Shown one piece after another: positions 9,379 to 17,206 of a stretch of 41,028 nucleotides of DNA. Positions within the stretch are counted from its first letter, which is position 1; each line of letters begins with the position of its first letter. The notes below the pieces were generated by a model. The model searched no databases and had not been told where the DNA came from. It worked only from the letters and a program-made list of their open reading frames with translations. The DNA comes from Pseudolactococcus plantarum (GTDB taxonomy: Bacteria; Bacillota; Bacilli; Lactobacillales; Streptococcaceae). The position numbers were made by a program, and so were the translations under genes. Location: assembly GCA_030454995.1 (NCBI GenBank), contig JAKDQI010000002.1, forward strand, positions 1 through 41,028. The letters are read 5' to 3'.

Positions 9379-10410
9379 CTACTCAGACTTATTGCCAAAT
9401 CTGAACATTACCATACCAAATCCAACATATGCTAACAACACAATCAACGGTTGGTTGATCGCATGACCTTCAAAGAAAGCGATATTTCTCAGTAAAGTAC
9501 CCGTTGCACCAGGTGGTAATAATTGTCCAAATCCTCCCCAACCACTCGGTAGTAGCTCGGGTGCTGATACTAACCCAGATAATGGATTCCCTAATAAAAT
9601 CAAAACGATTGCTGCAATGCCAAGCCCCGGCAACGCAAGCACCTCTAATATACCTAATACAAAGAAACTAGTTGCCATAATCCCCAACATTGCCCCTAAG
9701 GATGTGAGCAGATAATTACCATCAAATGTCCCTATACCAAATTGAATCATAGCGATAAGACCAAGTCCTCCGATGATTGAAAAACCAATAACGGCTATAA
9801 ATTTTTGTTTTTTTCCTTTGATTAATTGGCTAATCGCAACCGTACCAATCCAACCACCGAGTGCGATGGGTAGCGCACCTGCTGCTAATCCCGACCCTTT
9901 TTCATCAGCTTTTGGAAATGATTTGACATCCGTGACTTTGACTTGTTTACCTGAAATTGCTACTAGTTTTTGAGTGAACCCCTTAAGTTTGATACTATCT
10001 GTTGTTTTTGCCATCAATTGCGTCAGCTGTGCTTGTGCAGCTGATTTTTGTTGTGTGAGCATATCCTTAGCTACATCTGTTAATAGTTGGGCAACCGTGG
10101 CAGATGCGGCTGTCGCTTTATACAACTCTAAATTAACTATTGTATCAATCGAAAATGCACCATATAATTTTCTTTGTTTAATCTCTGTTGTAGCTTCTTT
10201 CTCAGTATCAAGGCGTGTGACTTTAAACCCTTTTTCTTGAAGCATAGTACTTAATTTTTCATATGTTACATCATCTTTTTCTATCATACCAATAGGTACT
10301 TTGTGGATACCAGAATGCACAGCAGGTAAAGCAAAAGCTGCCATCATAATTGCTAGTATTGCCGTAAGTATCACGACTAATGATAAAATAAAACGCCAAG
10401 TTGATTTCAT
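9379..10410 (-). CDS. YhgE/Pip-like (ABC-2 type) membrane protein
   Basis: The 343-residue protein has one N-terminal membrane segment (about 8-30), an extracytoplasmic region of about 130 residues containing GMIEKDDVTYEKLSTML and a helical Ala/Gln-rich part, and then five or six C-terminal membrane segments from about 175 on. This is the architecture of YhgE/Pip and ABC-2 permease-like proteins, seen both in phage-receptor proteins and in drug or lipid exporters. No ATPase gene lies beside it. The start ATG has AAAGGGAG upstream. A strong terminator separates it from the TetR gene, and a TATCAAA/TTTGATA dyad sits between that terminator and the gene, which suggests control by the adjacent TetR protein. 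The substrate is unknown. Confidence 0.65.
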   Translation of the reverse strand: MKSTWRFILSLVVILTAILAIMMAAFALPAVHSGIHKVPIGMIEKDDVTYEKLSTMLQEKGFKVTRLDTEKEATTEIKQRKLYGAFSIDTIVNLELYKATAASATVAQLLTDVAKDMLTQQKSAAQAQLTQLMAKTTDSIKLKGFTQKLVAISGKQVKVTDVKSFPKADEKGSGLAAGALPIALGGWIGTVAISQLIKGKKQKFIAVIGFSIIGGLGLIAMIQFGIGTFDGNYLLTSLGAMLGIMATSFFVLGILEVLALPGLGIAAIVLILLGNPLSGLVSAPELLPSGWGGFGQLLPPGATGTLLRNIAFFEGHAINQPLIVLLAYVGFGMVMFRFGNKSE

Positions 10411-10427
10411 TTCTTAACTCCCTTTGT

Positions 10428-10450
10428 TTTGATATTTAAATCTTATCAAA
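10428..10450. promoter_or_regulatory. Candidate TetR operator upstream of the YhgE-like gene
   Basis: Seven-base arms TTTGATA and TATCAAA are separated by nine bases, right before the membrane protein's ribosome binding site. The size and placement suit a TetR-family operator; the link to the neighbouring TetR gene is inference. Confidence 0.4.
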
Positions 10451-10460
10451 CAAATATATA

Positions 10461-10505
10461 AAAAAATACCATCAATATCCCACAAGTGTTGGATAGTGAT
10501 GATAT
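10461..10505 (-). terminator. Terminator of the quinone reductase-TetR operon
   Basis: Fifteen-base arms (466-480 and 491-505 of this kilobase) pair at 13 positions on the minus strand around a ten-base loop and are followed by a run of T. It lies past the TetR stop at 10545. Confidence 0.78.
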
Positions 10506-10544
10506 TTATTAACTTCACACAGATAAAAACAAAGATAACACGAC

Positions 10545-11120
10545 TTAATCAATTAAAAGCCGCATCGTTTTAGGTAAAATGCGACTAACGATTTTAGACA
10601 ATTCCTCTGGTGTCTCAATAAAATCCCGTTCAATCCATTTTTGGATTAGATTAAACATCATGCTTTGAAAAATAGAAAATACATATACATCTGGTATATT
10701 GATAGCTTGAACGATATTTGCCTCAATCAAAAATTGCTCAGAAAATACTGAGAAACGTGATAAAAATAATCCATCCGACTTGGGACTTAAAAATAATTTG
10801 ATGATTTTTTTATGCTCATAAATCCGTTTGATGAGTAAATTAATCCGAGAGTTGACAAGTTCATGATCATCTAACTTAAGTATAGTCACCTCAGGTAGAC
10901 CTTCTATAATTTCGGTGATCAGTCGAATTTGAACTTGTGCCATCAAATCTTCCTTATCTAAAAAATGTTCATAAAAAGTAGACCGATTAATTGTTGCTTG
11001 TCTAACGACCATACTCACGCTAATCTTGTGATAGCCTATCATATCTAATAAGGCTAAAAATGTTTCTGTTATTTTTTTATCTGTTGTGACATAACGCAGG
11101 TCATTTTTTTTAGTTATCAC
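10545..11120 (-). CDS. TetR/AcrR-family transcriptional regulator
   Basis: The 191-residue protein has an N-terminal TetR helix-turn-helix (KKITETFLALLDMIGYHKIS, then VRQATINRSTFYEHFLDKEDLM) followed by a helical ligand-binding domain without recognised ligand residues. The start is a GTG two bases after the stop of the upstream reductase gene, which implies translational coupling. The operon logic (reductase, regulator, then a membrane protein with an operator-like dyad in front) is that of a stress- or drug-responsive unit. The inducer cannot be read from the sequence. Proteins of this C-terminal type are often found next to YhgE/Pip-like exporters. Confidence 0.85.
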   Translation of the reverse strand: MITKKNDLRYVTTDKKITETFLALLDMIGYHKISVSMVVRQATINRSTFYEHFLDKEDLMAQVQIRLITEIIEGLPEVTILKLDDHELVNSRINLLIKRIYEHKKIIKLFLSPKSDGLFLSRFSVFSEQFLIEANIVQAINIPDVYVFSIFQSMMFNLIQKWIERDFIETPEELSKIVSRILPKTMRLLID

Positions 11121-11122
11121 GT

Positions 11123-11641
11123 CTAATTACCAAGTACATGTTTAAGCATCTGTTCAGTACTCAAAGTGACAGTTGCATCTGTTGCCTCATTGGCACCATA
11201 AGCAATAAAAGGCTCCTCAAAAATCATACCGCAGAGTTGACTGGTCATCTCAAGTGGTCGCAATACTTCTGTCATCGTATGTTGTTTACGCCCGTCTGGC
11301 TGATAGTCAGCTTCTGAAGACCCTGCAGATAATACCAACATGAACGATTTGCCATGCAAATAAGTCCCGGTTGACCCATGTGCAAAACCTCGAGTTAATA
11401 CCACGTCTTGCCACTGTTTCAGCAAAGGTGGTGTGCTATACCAGTACAAAGGAAATTGGAAAACAACCCGATCATGTTGCTTTAGTAATTCCTGCTCTTT
11501 TAGATAGTCAATCTTACCATCTGGATAAGTCGCGTATAAATCGTGATGCGTCACATCTGCTTGTTTCAGCTCACGCTGCCACGCTCGGTTAAACCGAGAC
11601 TGTGATATATTTGGATGAGCCATGATAATTAGTGTTTTCAT
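11123..11641 (-). CDS. NAD(P)H-dependent quinone/FMN oxidoreductase, KefF/MdaB type
   Basis: The 172-residue protein has the flavodoxin-like fold of the NAD(P)H dehydrogenase (quinone) family: MKTLIIMAHPNISQSRFN at the N-terminus for FMN phosphate binding, and the diagnostic FQFPLYWYSTPPLLKQW followed by GFAHG near the middle. Such enzymes reduce quinones or electrophiles by two electrons at the expense of NAD(P)H in the cytoplasm. The ATG follows AGAAAGAAG. It is the first gene of an operon with the TetR regulator and is divergent from the LytTR gene. Confidence 0.87.
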   Translation of the reverse strand: MKTLIIMAHPNISQSRFNRAWQRELKQADVTHHDLYATYPDGKIDYLKEQELLKQHDRVVFQFPLYWYSTPPLLKQWQDVVLTRGFAHGSTGTYLHGKSFMLVLSAGSSEADYQPDGRKQHTMTEVLRPLEMTSQLCGMIFEEPFIAYGANEATDATVTLSTEQMLKHVLGN

Positions 11642-11741
11642 ATTTTCTTCTTTCTAAGTTGTCATTTACTACATATATTAAGCAATATTAGGTAAAACAT
11701 TAGTTTATATATACTTCTAGTTTACACACAAAAAATAAAAA

Positions 11742-11827
11742 AGTATACGCCAAAGCATTTTATTTTTTCAAAAAAAGCAGTATACTAAAATGACCATAAT
11801 TTATGATTGACTGATGTCAAAGCATAA
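11742..11827. promoter_or_regulatory. Divergent control region with AGTATAC repeats and a dyad
   Basis: Between the reductase and LytTR genes, AGTATACG (11742-11749) and the palindrome AGTATACT (11779-11786) lie 37 bp apart. A second AGTATACT occurs at 12364-12371 after the LytTR gene. A 27-bp dyad with arms TTATG/CATAA and TTGAC/GTCAA spans 11801-11827. These may be operators; some TATACT copies could equally be -10 boxes. Confidence 0.3.
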
Positions 11828-11881
11828 TTTAAATACGACTAGATATAAAATAGAGAAATTATAATGGAAATGGCGGAGTAA

Positions 11882-12346
11882 ATGGCAAACAAGAATCTTA
11901 AAATTATCATGAATCAGTTAAAGGATATAACCGCGCAAGAATCTGTCATATTTAATTTATTTCGTACAAATAGTACAATCAATAAAGTCATTGATATGTT
12001 ACGTCAATCTAGCTCAACTATTCTAGCAACTGAGCTGCAAACAGCTGTACAGTACAAAGTCAAATTCGCAGATATTTTATATCTTGATTACGTTGACAGA
12101 AATGTGTGTTTGTACACTAAAGATGCGAGTTATTGGGTTAAAATTTCTTTTATCAAAATTTTAACCCAACTGCCAAGTCACTTCGTTCAGATTTCTAAAA
12201 ACAACGCTGTCAACATCTATGAGGTTCAATCTGTAGAAACTAATATCGGTGGCAATTTAATCATCAAACTCTCTACTGATGAAAAACTGGTCGTTAGCCG
12301 TCGCTATATCAAGAATTTTAAATTATGTTTGATTGAACAAACATAA
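11882..12346 (+). CDS. LytTR-type DNA-binding regulator
   Basis: The 154-residue protein has an N-terminal region of about 55 residues without a receiver domain, then a LytTR DNA-binding domain (from VKFADILYLDYVDRNVCLYT to VVSRRYIKNFKLCL, with the typical FVQISKNNAVNI strand). LytTR proteins of this size commonly pair with a DUF3021 membrane protein that restrains them; such a gene follows here with one gene in between. The ATG has GCGGAG upstream, and a five-codon frame (MEMAE) ends directly against it. Target genes are unknown; autoregulation is typical of the class. Confidence 0.85.
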   Translation: MANKNLKIIMNQLKDITAQESVIFNLFRTNSTINKVIDMLRQSSSTILATELQTAVQYKVKFADILYLDYVDRNVCLYTKDASYWVKISFIKILTQLPSHFVQISKNNAVNIYEVQSVETNIGGNLIIKLSTDEKLVVSRRYIKNFKLCLIEQT

Positions 12347-12453
12347 TTTAGCCGAATGTGTTCAGTATACTGCCACATGTGTCAACTGCTATTTCTTTTT
12401 ATGTCTGACATACCTATAATAAAAATATAGAAAGAAAAGAGGTTATACATCAC

Positions 12454-12963
12454 ATGACAGCATTATTAACTATCATCGTTCAAATCCTATCACACACACC
12501 GGTCTGGGTATGGATTATTCTCCTAATTTTGATAAAAAGAGGGATAAGTTTACAGACAGATTCCCCTGTGTCCCTCGCCAAATCCTTTATCATGCCAATT
12601 ATCTTTATACTGTGGGGACTAGATACAATTGCCACCAAATTCCACTTTCCGCTTTATCTTCTAACGACATACCTGCTATGTTTAGTTTTGGGCGCTTGTG
12701 CTAGTCTTTATCTCTATCGCAACAAAAGATTTTATGTCCAAAACACTGTTTTGATGCAAACCGGTAGCAAGATTCCCTTATGCATCATGATGAGTAATTT
12801 TTCTATTAAATATTGTTTAAATGTACTATTATCTACTCATTCTTCACTCTATAGTGTATTAAGTTTCAATATCACCTATGGTATCATCTCTGGATTTACA
12901 GTTGGGCTATTTTGGGGTGGCATTATTAAATCATCCCAAGCCAAAGCACGCCTAAGCGCTTAA
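12454..12963 (+). CDS. Small integral membrane protein, DUF6622-like
   Basis: The 169-residue protein is mostly hydrophobic with about four or five membrane segments. Its N-terminus (ILSHTPVWVWIILLILIKRG) matches my recollection of the DUF6622 family, whose members often start with a 'HTPxWVW' segment; that assignment is tentative. It lies between the LytTR regulator and the DUF3021 protein on the same strand, with 107 and 34 bases on either side, so it is probably part of their operon. The ATG follows AGAGG at a spacing of about eleven bases. No catalytic motif is visible. Confidence 0.6.
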   Translation: MTALLTIIVQILSHTPVWVWIILLILIKRGISLQTDSPVSLAKSFIMPIIFILWGLDTIATKFHFPLYLLTTYLLCLVLGACASLYLYRNKRFYVQNTVLMQTGSKIPLCIMMSNFSIKYCLNVLLSTHSSLYSVLSFNITYGIISGFTVGLFWGGIIKSSQAKARLSA

Positions 12964-12997
12964 ACTTAACTCACAATTCATAGCAAGGAAAATTAAG

Positions 12998-13381
12998 ATG
13001 TCTATTTTACAACGCTGTTTCAAAGCTTTAGGGATTGGTTCTTTTATCTACTTATTAATCCTGTTCATCAATAACGGTATAGTCGTCTACACGTCAGGAG
13101 TTATCTATGTCTTTGCAATCTCTATCTTTATTGCATTGACAAGTTATATTTTTAATATAGATGCCCTAAATTTTATCACTTGTTTAGTTATCCATTATAT
13201 ATTGGTTAATATATTTGTGATTGTTGGCAATTATGCCATGCACTTCACAGGTAACTACACCAACTTGTTTTTTTCCATTTTTATCATCTATGTAGTCTCT
13301 TTTATCGTGACAACAATTCAGACAAGACTGACCGTTAAACAGCTCAACTACTTAATTGATCAAGTTCATCACAAACACTAG
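12998..13381 (+). CDS. DUF3021-family membrane protein, LytTR partner
   Basis: The 127-residue protein has four predicted membrane segments and the ending typical of DUF3021 proteins (about ten residues after the last segment). Families of this kind sit beside LytTR regulators and are thought to sequester or modulate them at the membrane. The ATG has AAGGAAAA upstream. It is the last gene of the plus-strand trio, followed by a two-way terminator. Confidence 0.7.
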   Translation: MSILQRCFKALGIGSFIYLLILFINNGIVVYTSGVIYVFAISIFIALTSYIFNIDALNFITCLVIHYILVNIFVIVGNYAMHFTGNYTNLFFSIFIIYVVSFIVTTIQTRLTVKQLNYLIDQVHHKH

Positions 13382-13440
13382 GTCACGATAACTAATTTCA
13401 TTTTCCAATTTTTGTGTCTATCTTATCTTTTACAGCAAAC

Positions 13441-13470
13441 TAAAAAAGTTACACAAAGGTAACTTTTTTA
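13441..13470. terminator. Bidirectional terminator between DUF3021 and fakA
   Basis: A perfect hairpin with 12-base arms (TAAAAAAGTTAC and GTAACTTTTTTA) around six bases has T-rich tails in both directions and serves the converging genes. Confidence 0.9.
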
Positions 13471-13478
13471 GTTTTCAC

Positions 13479-15161
13479 TTATTCAACTGAGAATAAATAA
13501 GGATAAACAGGTTGTCCACCATCAAATATCTCGATTTCAACATCAGGGTACGTCTCTGATAATTCATCTGATAACCTATCAGCTAATTTACGTGAGCCAT
13601 CAGCACCGATATAGAGACTAATAATTTCAGCATCTTCGTTATCAGCGAGCATCTTCGCAAACGTTTGTGTCAAGACATCGTGTATGTCTTTTTCTGAGAC
13701 CACAATCTTATTATCGATCATACCAAGCCAGTCATTTTCATGGATGGCAAGTCCATCGATAGAAGTATCTCTGACAGCATTTGTCACTTGACCACTCATC
13801 ACTTCTGAAAGATTTTCAGTCATATCTGATACATTTTCATCTAATGTTTTACTTGCTTCAAAAGCTAATAAAGCCGTTAGACCTTGTGAAACTGTTTTAG
13901 ATTCAACTACCTTAGCAGGCACATCGACAACATCAGCTGCTGATTGGGCTGCCATAAAGATATTTTTATTATTTGGTAGAATAATCACATTTCTAGCATT
14001 CACAAGATCAATCGCTTTAACGATATCCTCCGTAGAAGGATTCATCGTTTGACCACCAGAAATAACGTAATCAACGCCCATATCTTTGAAGATTTTAGCT
14101 AAACCATCTCCTGCTGCGATTGCGATAATACCAAATTCTTTAGGCTCAGCCGCTTTTACAGGTGCTACTTGCTTTTCTTCTTTGATAATTTGTGCATCGT
14201 GTTGCTCACGCATATTATCAACTTTGACTTTAACTAAAGCACCGTATTTGAGTCCTTCTTGCATAACAAGACCTGGATCTTCAGTATGCACATGGACTTT
14301 AACGATTTCATCATCATTAACGACTAATAAAGAATCACCGATTTCATTCAAGTAATTTCTAAACGTCTCATAGTCAAAAGATTTACTCGCTGTAGGCCCT
14401 TGACCTAATCCAACCATGATCTCTGTACAATAGCCAAATTTGATATCTTCGGTTGCAATGTGACCTGCGACTGATTTATGATGTTCAGCATTAACCATCT
14501 CATCCATAACAGCAGGTGTTGCTTCAAATTCTGCTGAATCTAAATATTCACCAGTTGCTGCAGCAACAAAACCCTCTAAGATATAGACAAGACCTTGACC
14601 ACCAGAGTCAACGACACCGACTTCTTTTAAGACAGGCAACATATCAGGTGTTTTAGCAAGTGCTACTTTAGCCCCTTCAAGAGCTGCTTTCAAGACAACT
14701 ATCGCATCATCAGACTCATTTGCTGCTTTACCTGCAAAAGCTGATGCCCCACGAGAAACTGTTAAAATTGTTCCTTCTACTGGTTTCATAACCGCTTTAT
14801 AAGCGACTTCTACACCATTTTGGAAAGCTTTTGCTAAATTTTCTCCAGTAAATACTGTTTCTTCTTTGATAGCTTGACCAAATCCACGGAAAATTTGCGA
14901 CAAGATAACACCTGAGTTACCTCGCGCACCCATCAAAAGTCCTTTAGCAAGAATAGCCGCAACTTCACCTACTGTAGTCGCTTGTTTATCAGAAACGGCT
15001 TTTGCACCATTTGTGATCGTCATCCCCATATTAGTACCTGTATCGCCATCTGGAACAGGAAAAACATTAAGTGAGTTAACATACTCAGCTTGGCTATTTA
15101 ATCTGGTACTAGCAGCCTGAATCATTTCCTGAAATTGGCTTGCATTAATTGTATTAGTCAT
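13479..15161 (-). CDS. fakA: Fatty acid kinase, ATP-binding subunit FakA (DAK/DegV-associated)
   Basis: FakA phosphorylates fatty acids presented by a FakB (DegV-type) protein, so that exogenous fatty acids can enter phospholipid synthesis. The 560-residue protein has the N-terminal DhaL kinase domain (NSLNVFPVPDGDTGTNM near 29-45, GARGNSGVILSQIFRG near 98-113), a middle domain, and the C-terminal EDD-like region (GQPVYPYLFSVE at the end). Length is normal. It starts one base after the Asp23-like gene, the standard order in Firmicutes (yloU-yloV). No FakB gene is in the window. Confidence 0.92.
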   Translation of the reverse strand: MTNTINASQFQEMIQAASTRLNSQAEYVNSLNVFPVPDGDTGTNMGMTITNGAKAVSDKQATTVGEVAAILAKGLLMGARGNSGVILSQIFRGFGQAIKEETVFTGENLAKAFQNGVEVAYKAVMKPVEGTILTVSRGASAFAGKAANESDDAIVVLKAALEGAKVALAKTPDMLPVLKEVGVVDSGGQGLVYILEGFVAAATGEYLDSAEFEATPAVMDEMVNAEHHKSVAGHIATEDIKFGYCTEIMVGLGQGPTASKSFDYETFRNYLNEIGDSLLVVNDDEIVKVHVHTEDPGLVMQEGLKYGALVKVKVDNMREQHDAQIIKEEKQVAPVKAAEPKEFGIIAIAAGDGLAKIFKDMGVDYVISGGQTMNPSTEDIVKAIDLVNARNVIILPNNKNIFMAAQSAADVVDVPAKVVESKTVSQGLTALLAFEASKTLDENVSDMTENLSEVMSGQVTNAVRDTSIDGLAIHENDWLGMIDNKIVVSEKDIHDVLTQTFAKMLADNEDAEIISLYIGADGSRKLADRLSDELSETYPDVEIEIFDGGQPVYPYLFSVE

Positions 15162-15162
15162 G

Positions 15163-15525
15163 TTAGTCAGCCACCACTTTCACATTCTGTACGAAAACAT
15201 TGACTGAATTTGCTGTTACACCCAGTTGGTTTTCTAGATTAAACTTGACACGCTCTTGTACATTTTTAGCAACTTCAGAAATCTTGACACCAAAAGATAC
15301 AATCACATAAATATCAACATCAACACCATTATTTGTCGCTGAAATCACAACACCTTTAGCATAGTTTTCTTGACGTAGTAGTGTTTTGAAATTATCTTTA
15401 ACAGCATTTTTACTAGTCATACCGACTACACCGAAAATTTCAGTCGTTGATGCACCAACTATGGTAGAAATTACATCATTTTCAATGTCAACTGTTCCAT
15501 TTTTTGTATTAATTGTCACAGACAT
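15163..15525 (-). CDS. Asp23/Gls24-family protein (YloU-like)
   Basis: The 120-residue protein matches the Asp23/Gls24 family: it starts with a short strand-rich segment (IENDVISTIVGASTTEIFGVVGM), has the conserved GVVISATNNGVDVDIYVIVSFGVKI core, and ends with the VNVFVQNVKV strand. Relatives are envelope-stress or fakA-adjacent proteins of unsettled function. The ATG follows GCGAGG. Its upstream region holds a hairpin in the untranslated leader. It is co-transcribed with fakA. Confidence 0.88.
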   Translation of the reverse strand: MSVTINTKNGTVDIENDVISTIVGASTTEIFGVVGMTSKNAVKDNFKTLLRQENYAKGVVISATNNGVDVDIYVIVSFGVKISEVAKNVQERVKFNLENQLGVTANSVNVFVQNVKVVAD

Positions 15526-15545
15526 ATTTTATCCTCGCTTATGAT

Positions 15546-15578
15546 GAGTTTTGTGAAGCTTACTTAAAAGCAAAACTC
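15546..15578 (-). other. Hairpin in the 5' leader of the asp23-fakA transcript
   Basis: Perfect eight-base arms GAGTTTTG and CAAAACTC surround a 17-base interior that contains a smaller CTT/AAG pairing. It lies about 20 bases before the asp23-like start and has no T run, so it is not a terminator. Its role is unknown. Confidence 0.4.
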
Positions 15579-15670
15579 CTGTGTTTAAAAGCCTAACAAC
15601 CATCTATAACCTACTCATGGTCACAAATATCAAAGGCCCTTTCACTTATTTTAACATAATCTAATCAATT

Positions 15671-15696
15671 AAAAAACCGTGAAGTCTTTTCACGGT
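15671..15696 (-). terminator. Terminator after rpmB
   Basis: Minus-strand ACCGTGAA and TTCACGGT form a tight hairpin followed by six T. Confidence 0.9.
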
Positions 15697-15709
15697 AAAT
15701 TTATAACAA

Positions 15710-15898
15710 TTAAACGCGTTCCACTGAAAGGTTTTTAAGTGCACGAGCTGATGCCCATACTGATTTCACTTTACCATTTTCAACGATTTTAATTTTTTGT
15801 AAGTTTGGTTTAACTTGTTTTTTCGTTTTGTTCATCGCATGCGAACGGTTGTTAGCAGATGAAGTCTTACGACCTGTAAAGTAACATACTTTAGCCAT
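15710..15898 (-). CDS. rpmB: 50S ribosomal protein L28
   Basis: The 62-residue basic protein begins [20 protein letters not shown] and has the L28 core [20 protein letters not shown] and ending [13 protein letters not shown]. The correct start is the ATG at 15898, which has AGGAG upstream; an upstream in-frame start would add 12 residues without a ribosome binding site. It has its own promoter and terminator and lies opposite in direction of synthesis to nothing nearby, being between the gal operon and the asp23-fakA unit on the same strand. Confidence 0.95.
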   Translation of the reverse strand: MAKVCYFTGRKTSSANNRSHAMNKTKKQVKPNLQKIKIVENGKVKSVWASARALKNLSVERV

Positions 15899-15952
15899 GA
15901 TATATTTCTCCTGTAGTATTTTTTTGTTAGTCATTTCATAACATACTAGAAC

Positions 15953-15980
15953 ATTATATCATATCTCACTTTAAAATCAA
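15953..15980 (-). promoter_or_regulatory. Promoter of rpmB
   Basis: Minus strand -35 TTGATT (15975-15980), 16-bp spacer, -10 TATAAT (15953-15958) preceded by TGA. Confidence 0.75.
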
Positions 15981-16049
15981 GCCATTTTAATGATTTTTTT
16001 CAGGTATTACCCACAACGTTAAACACACATCTATCAATACAATACTCTA

Positions 16050-17033
16050 TTAATATCCTGTCGGATGATTTTTATGCCATTGCCAAGCATTCGTGATAAT
16101 GTGTTCAATATCATGTTTAGCCGACCAGCCTAAGACTTTTCCTGCTTTACTTGCATCTGCAACCAAAGCATCTGGATCACCTGCACGACGTTCTCCTATT
16201 TGACTAGGAATGGCGCATCCTGTAACTTTTCGTGCAGTTTCAAGCACTTCTAAATTGGAGTATCCTTTACTTGAGCCTAGGTTAAATGCATCCGATTGAC
16301 CACCTGCTTTAAGATATTCCAACGCCTTGATATGCGCATCTATCAGATCTTCCATATCGATATAATCTCGGATACAAGTCCCATCAGCTGTCTGATAATC
16401 ATCACCATATATAGTAATCACGTCACGTTGTCCTAATGCAGTTTGCAAGATAATCGGAATCAGATGTGTTTCATTTTTATGGGCTTCTCCAATAGACCCA
16501 TCGCCCTTAGCACCAGCTACATTAAAATAGCGAAGTGCTACATAAGTCATATCAGTTGCTTCAGATTGCCACTTCATCATTTTTTCCATAAGAAGCTTGC
16601 TCTCACCGTAAGGATTAATCGGATTTTGAGGCGTTAGTTCAGAGATTGGTGACTTTTCTGGTATACCAAATGTAGCAGCTGTAGAAGAAAATACAATATG
16701 TTTTACATCAAATGCTTGCATGGTCTCCAAAATAGAGATACATCCGCCTACATTATTATCAAAATACATCATTGGGTTCACCATAGATTCCCCAACTAAA
16801 GAATACGCACAAAAATGCATAATCCCTTCAATAGTGTTTTCTGAGTTAAAGACGTGTGCTAAAAATTCACGATCTAAAACATCCCCTTCATACAAACGAA
16901 CGTTCTCTGGTATAGCTTGTCGATGACCTGTAACGAAGTTATCTACCACTGCTACATCATACCCTTTTTCCATCAACATGGATACAGCGTGACTACCAAC
17001 ATATCCTGCGCCACCAAGTACTAAAACCGTCAT
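16050..17033 (-). CDS. galE: UDP-glucose 4-epimerase
   Basis: GalE interconverts UDP-galactose and UDP-glucose with bound NAD, closing the Leloir pathway and supplying UDP-galactose for envelope sugars. The 327-residue short-chain dehydrogenase has the N-terminal NAD motif VLGGAGYVGSHAV, the catalytic Ser/Thr (FSSTAAT) and the YxxxK pair (PYGESKLLMEK), and the DYIDMEDLIDAH segment. The ATG has AAGGAGG upstream. It is last in galP-galM-galK-galT-galE, but a 173-bp gap holds extra -10 boxes, so it can probably be expressed apart from galactose induction. No clear terminator follows. Confidence 0.95.
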   Translation of the reverse strand: MTVLVLGGAGYVGSHAVSMLMEKGYDVAVVDNFVTGHRQAIPENVRLYEGDVLDREFLAHVFNSENTIEGIMHFCAYSLVGESMVNPMMYFDNNVGGCISILETMQAFDVKHIVFSSTAATFGIPEKSPISELTPQNPINPYGESKLLMEKMMKWQSEATDMTYVALRYFNVAGAKGDGSIGEAHKNETHLIPIILQTALGQRDVITIYGDDYQTADGTCIRDYIDMEDLIDAHIKALEYLKAGGQSDAFNLGSSKGYSNLEVLETARKVTGCAIPSQIGERRAGDPDALVADASKAGKVLGWSAKHDIEHIITNAWQWHKNHPTGY

Positions 17034-17113
17034 ACTTTTCCTCCTTAAACTTTCGCAACTGATAGTTATTCATGATATTTGTCATCTAACTCTCATTTTT
17101 TAACAATACTTTA

Positions 17114-17122
17114 ATTATACAA
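17114..17122 (-). promoter_or_regulatory. Candidate extended -10 box for galE
   Basis: TTGTATAAT lies about 80 bases upstream of the galE ATG on the minus strand. A second box, TGATATAAT (17158-17166), lies further up. No strong -35 was found for either. Confidence 0.45.
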
Positions 17123-17206
17123 TTTTACTTGTTTAAAATCTATCACATTTTAAGTTAATTATATCAGAACACTCATTAAATCATAGCAAGCAATCAATAG
17201 TACATC

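Noticed and set aside
11862-11881. Five-codon frame MEMAE before the LytTR gene as a leader peptide
   Set aside because: Too short to support; it most likely results from the GCGGAG ribosome binding site and chance ATGs.
15546-15578. Hairpin before asp23 as a terminator or riboswitch
   Set aside because: No T run follows and it matches no riboswitch class I recognise, so it is listed only as a leader hairpin.
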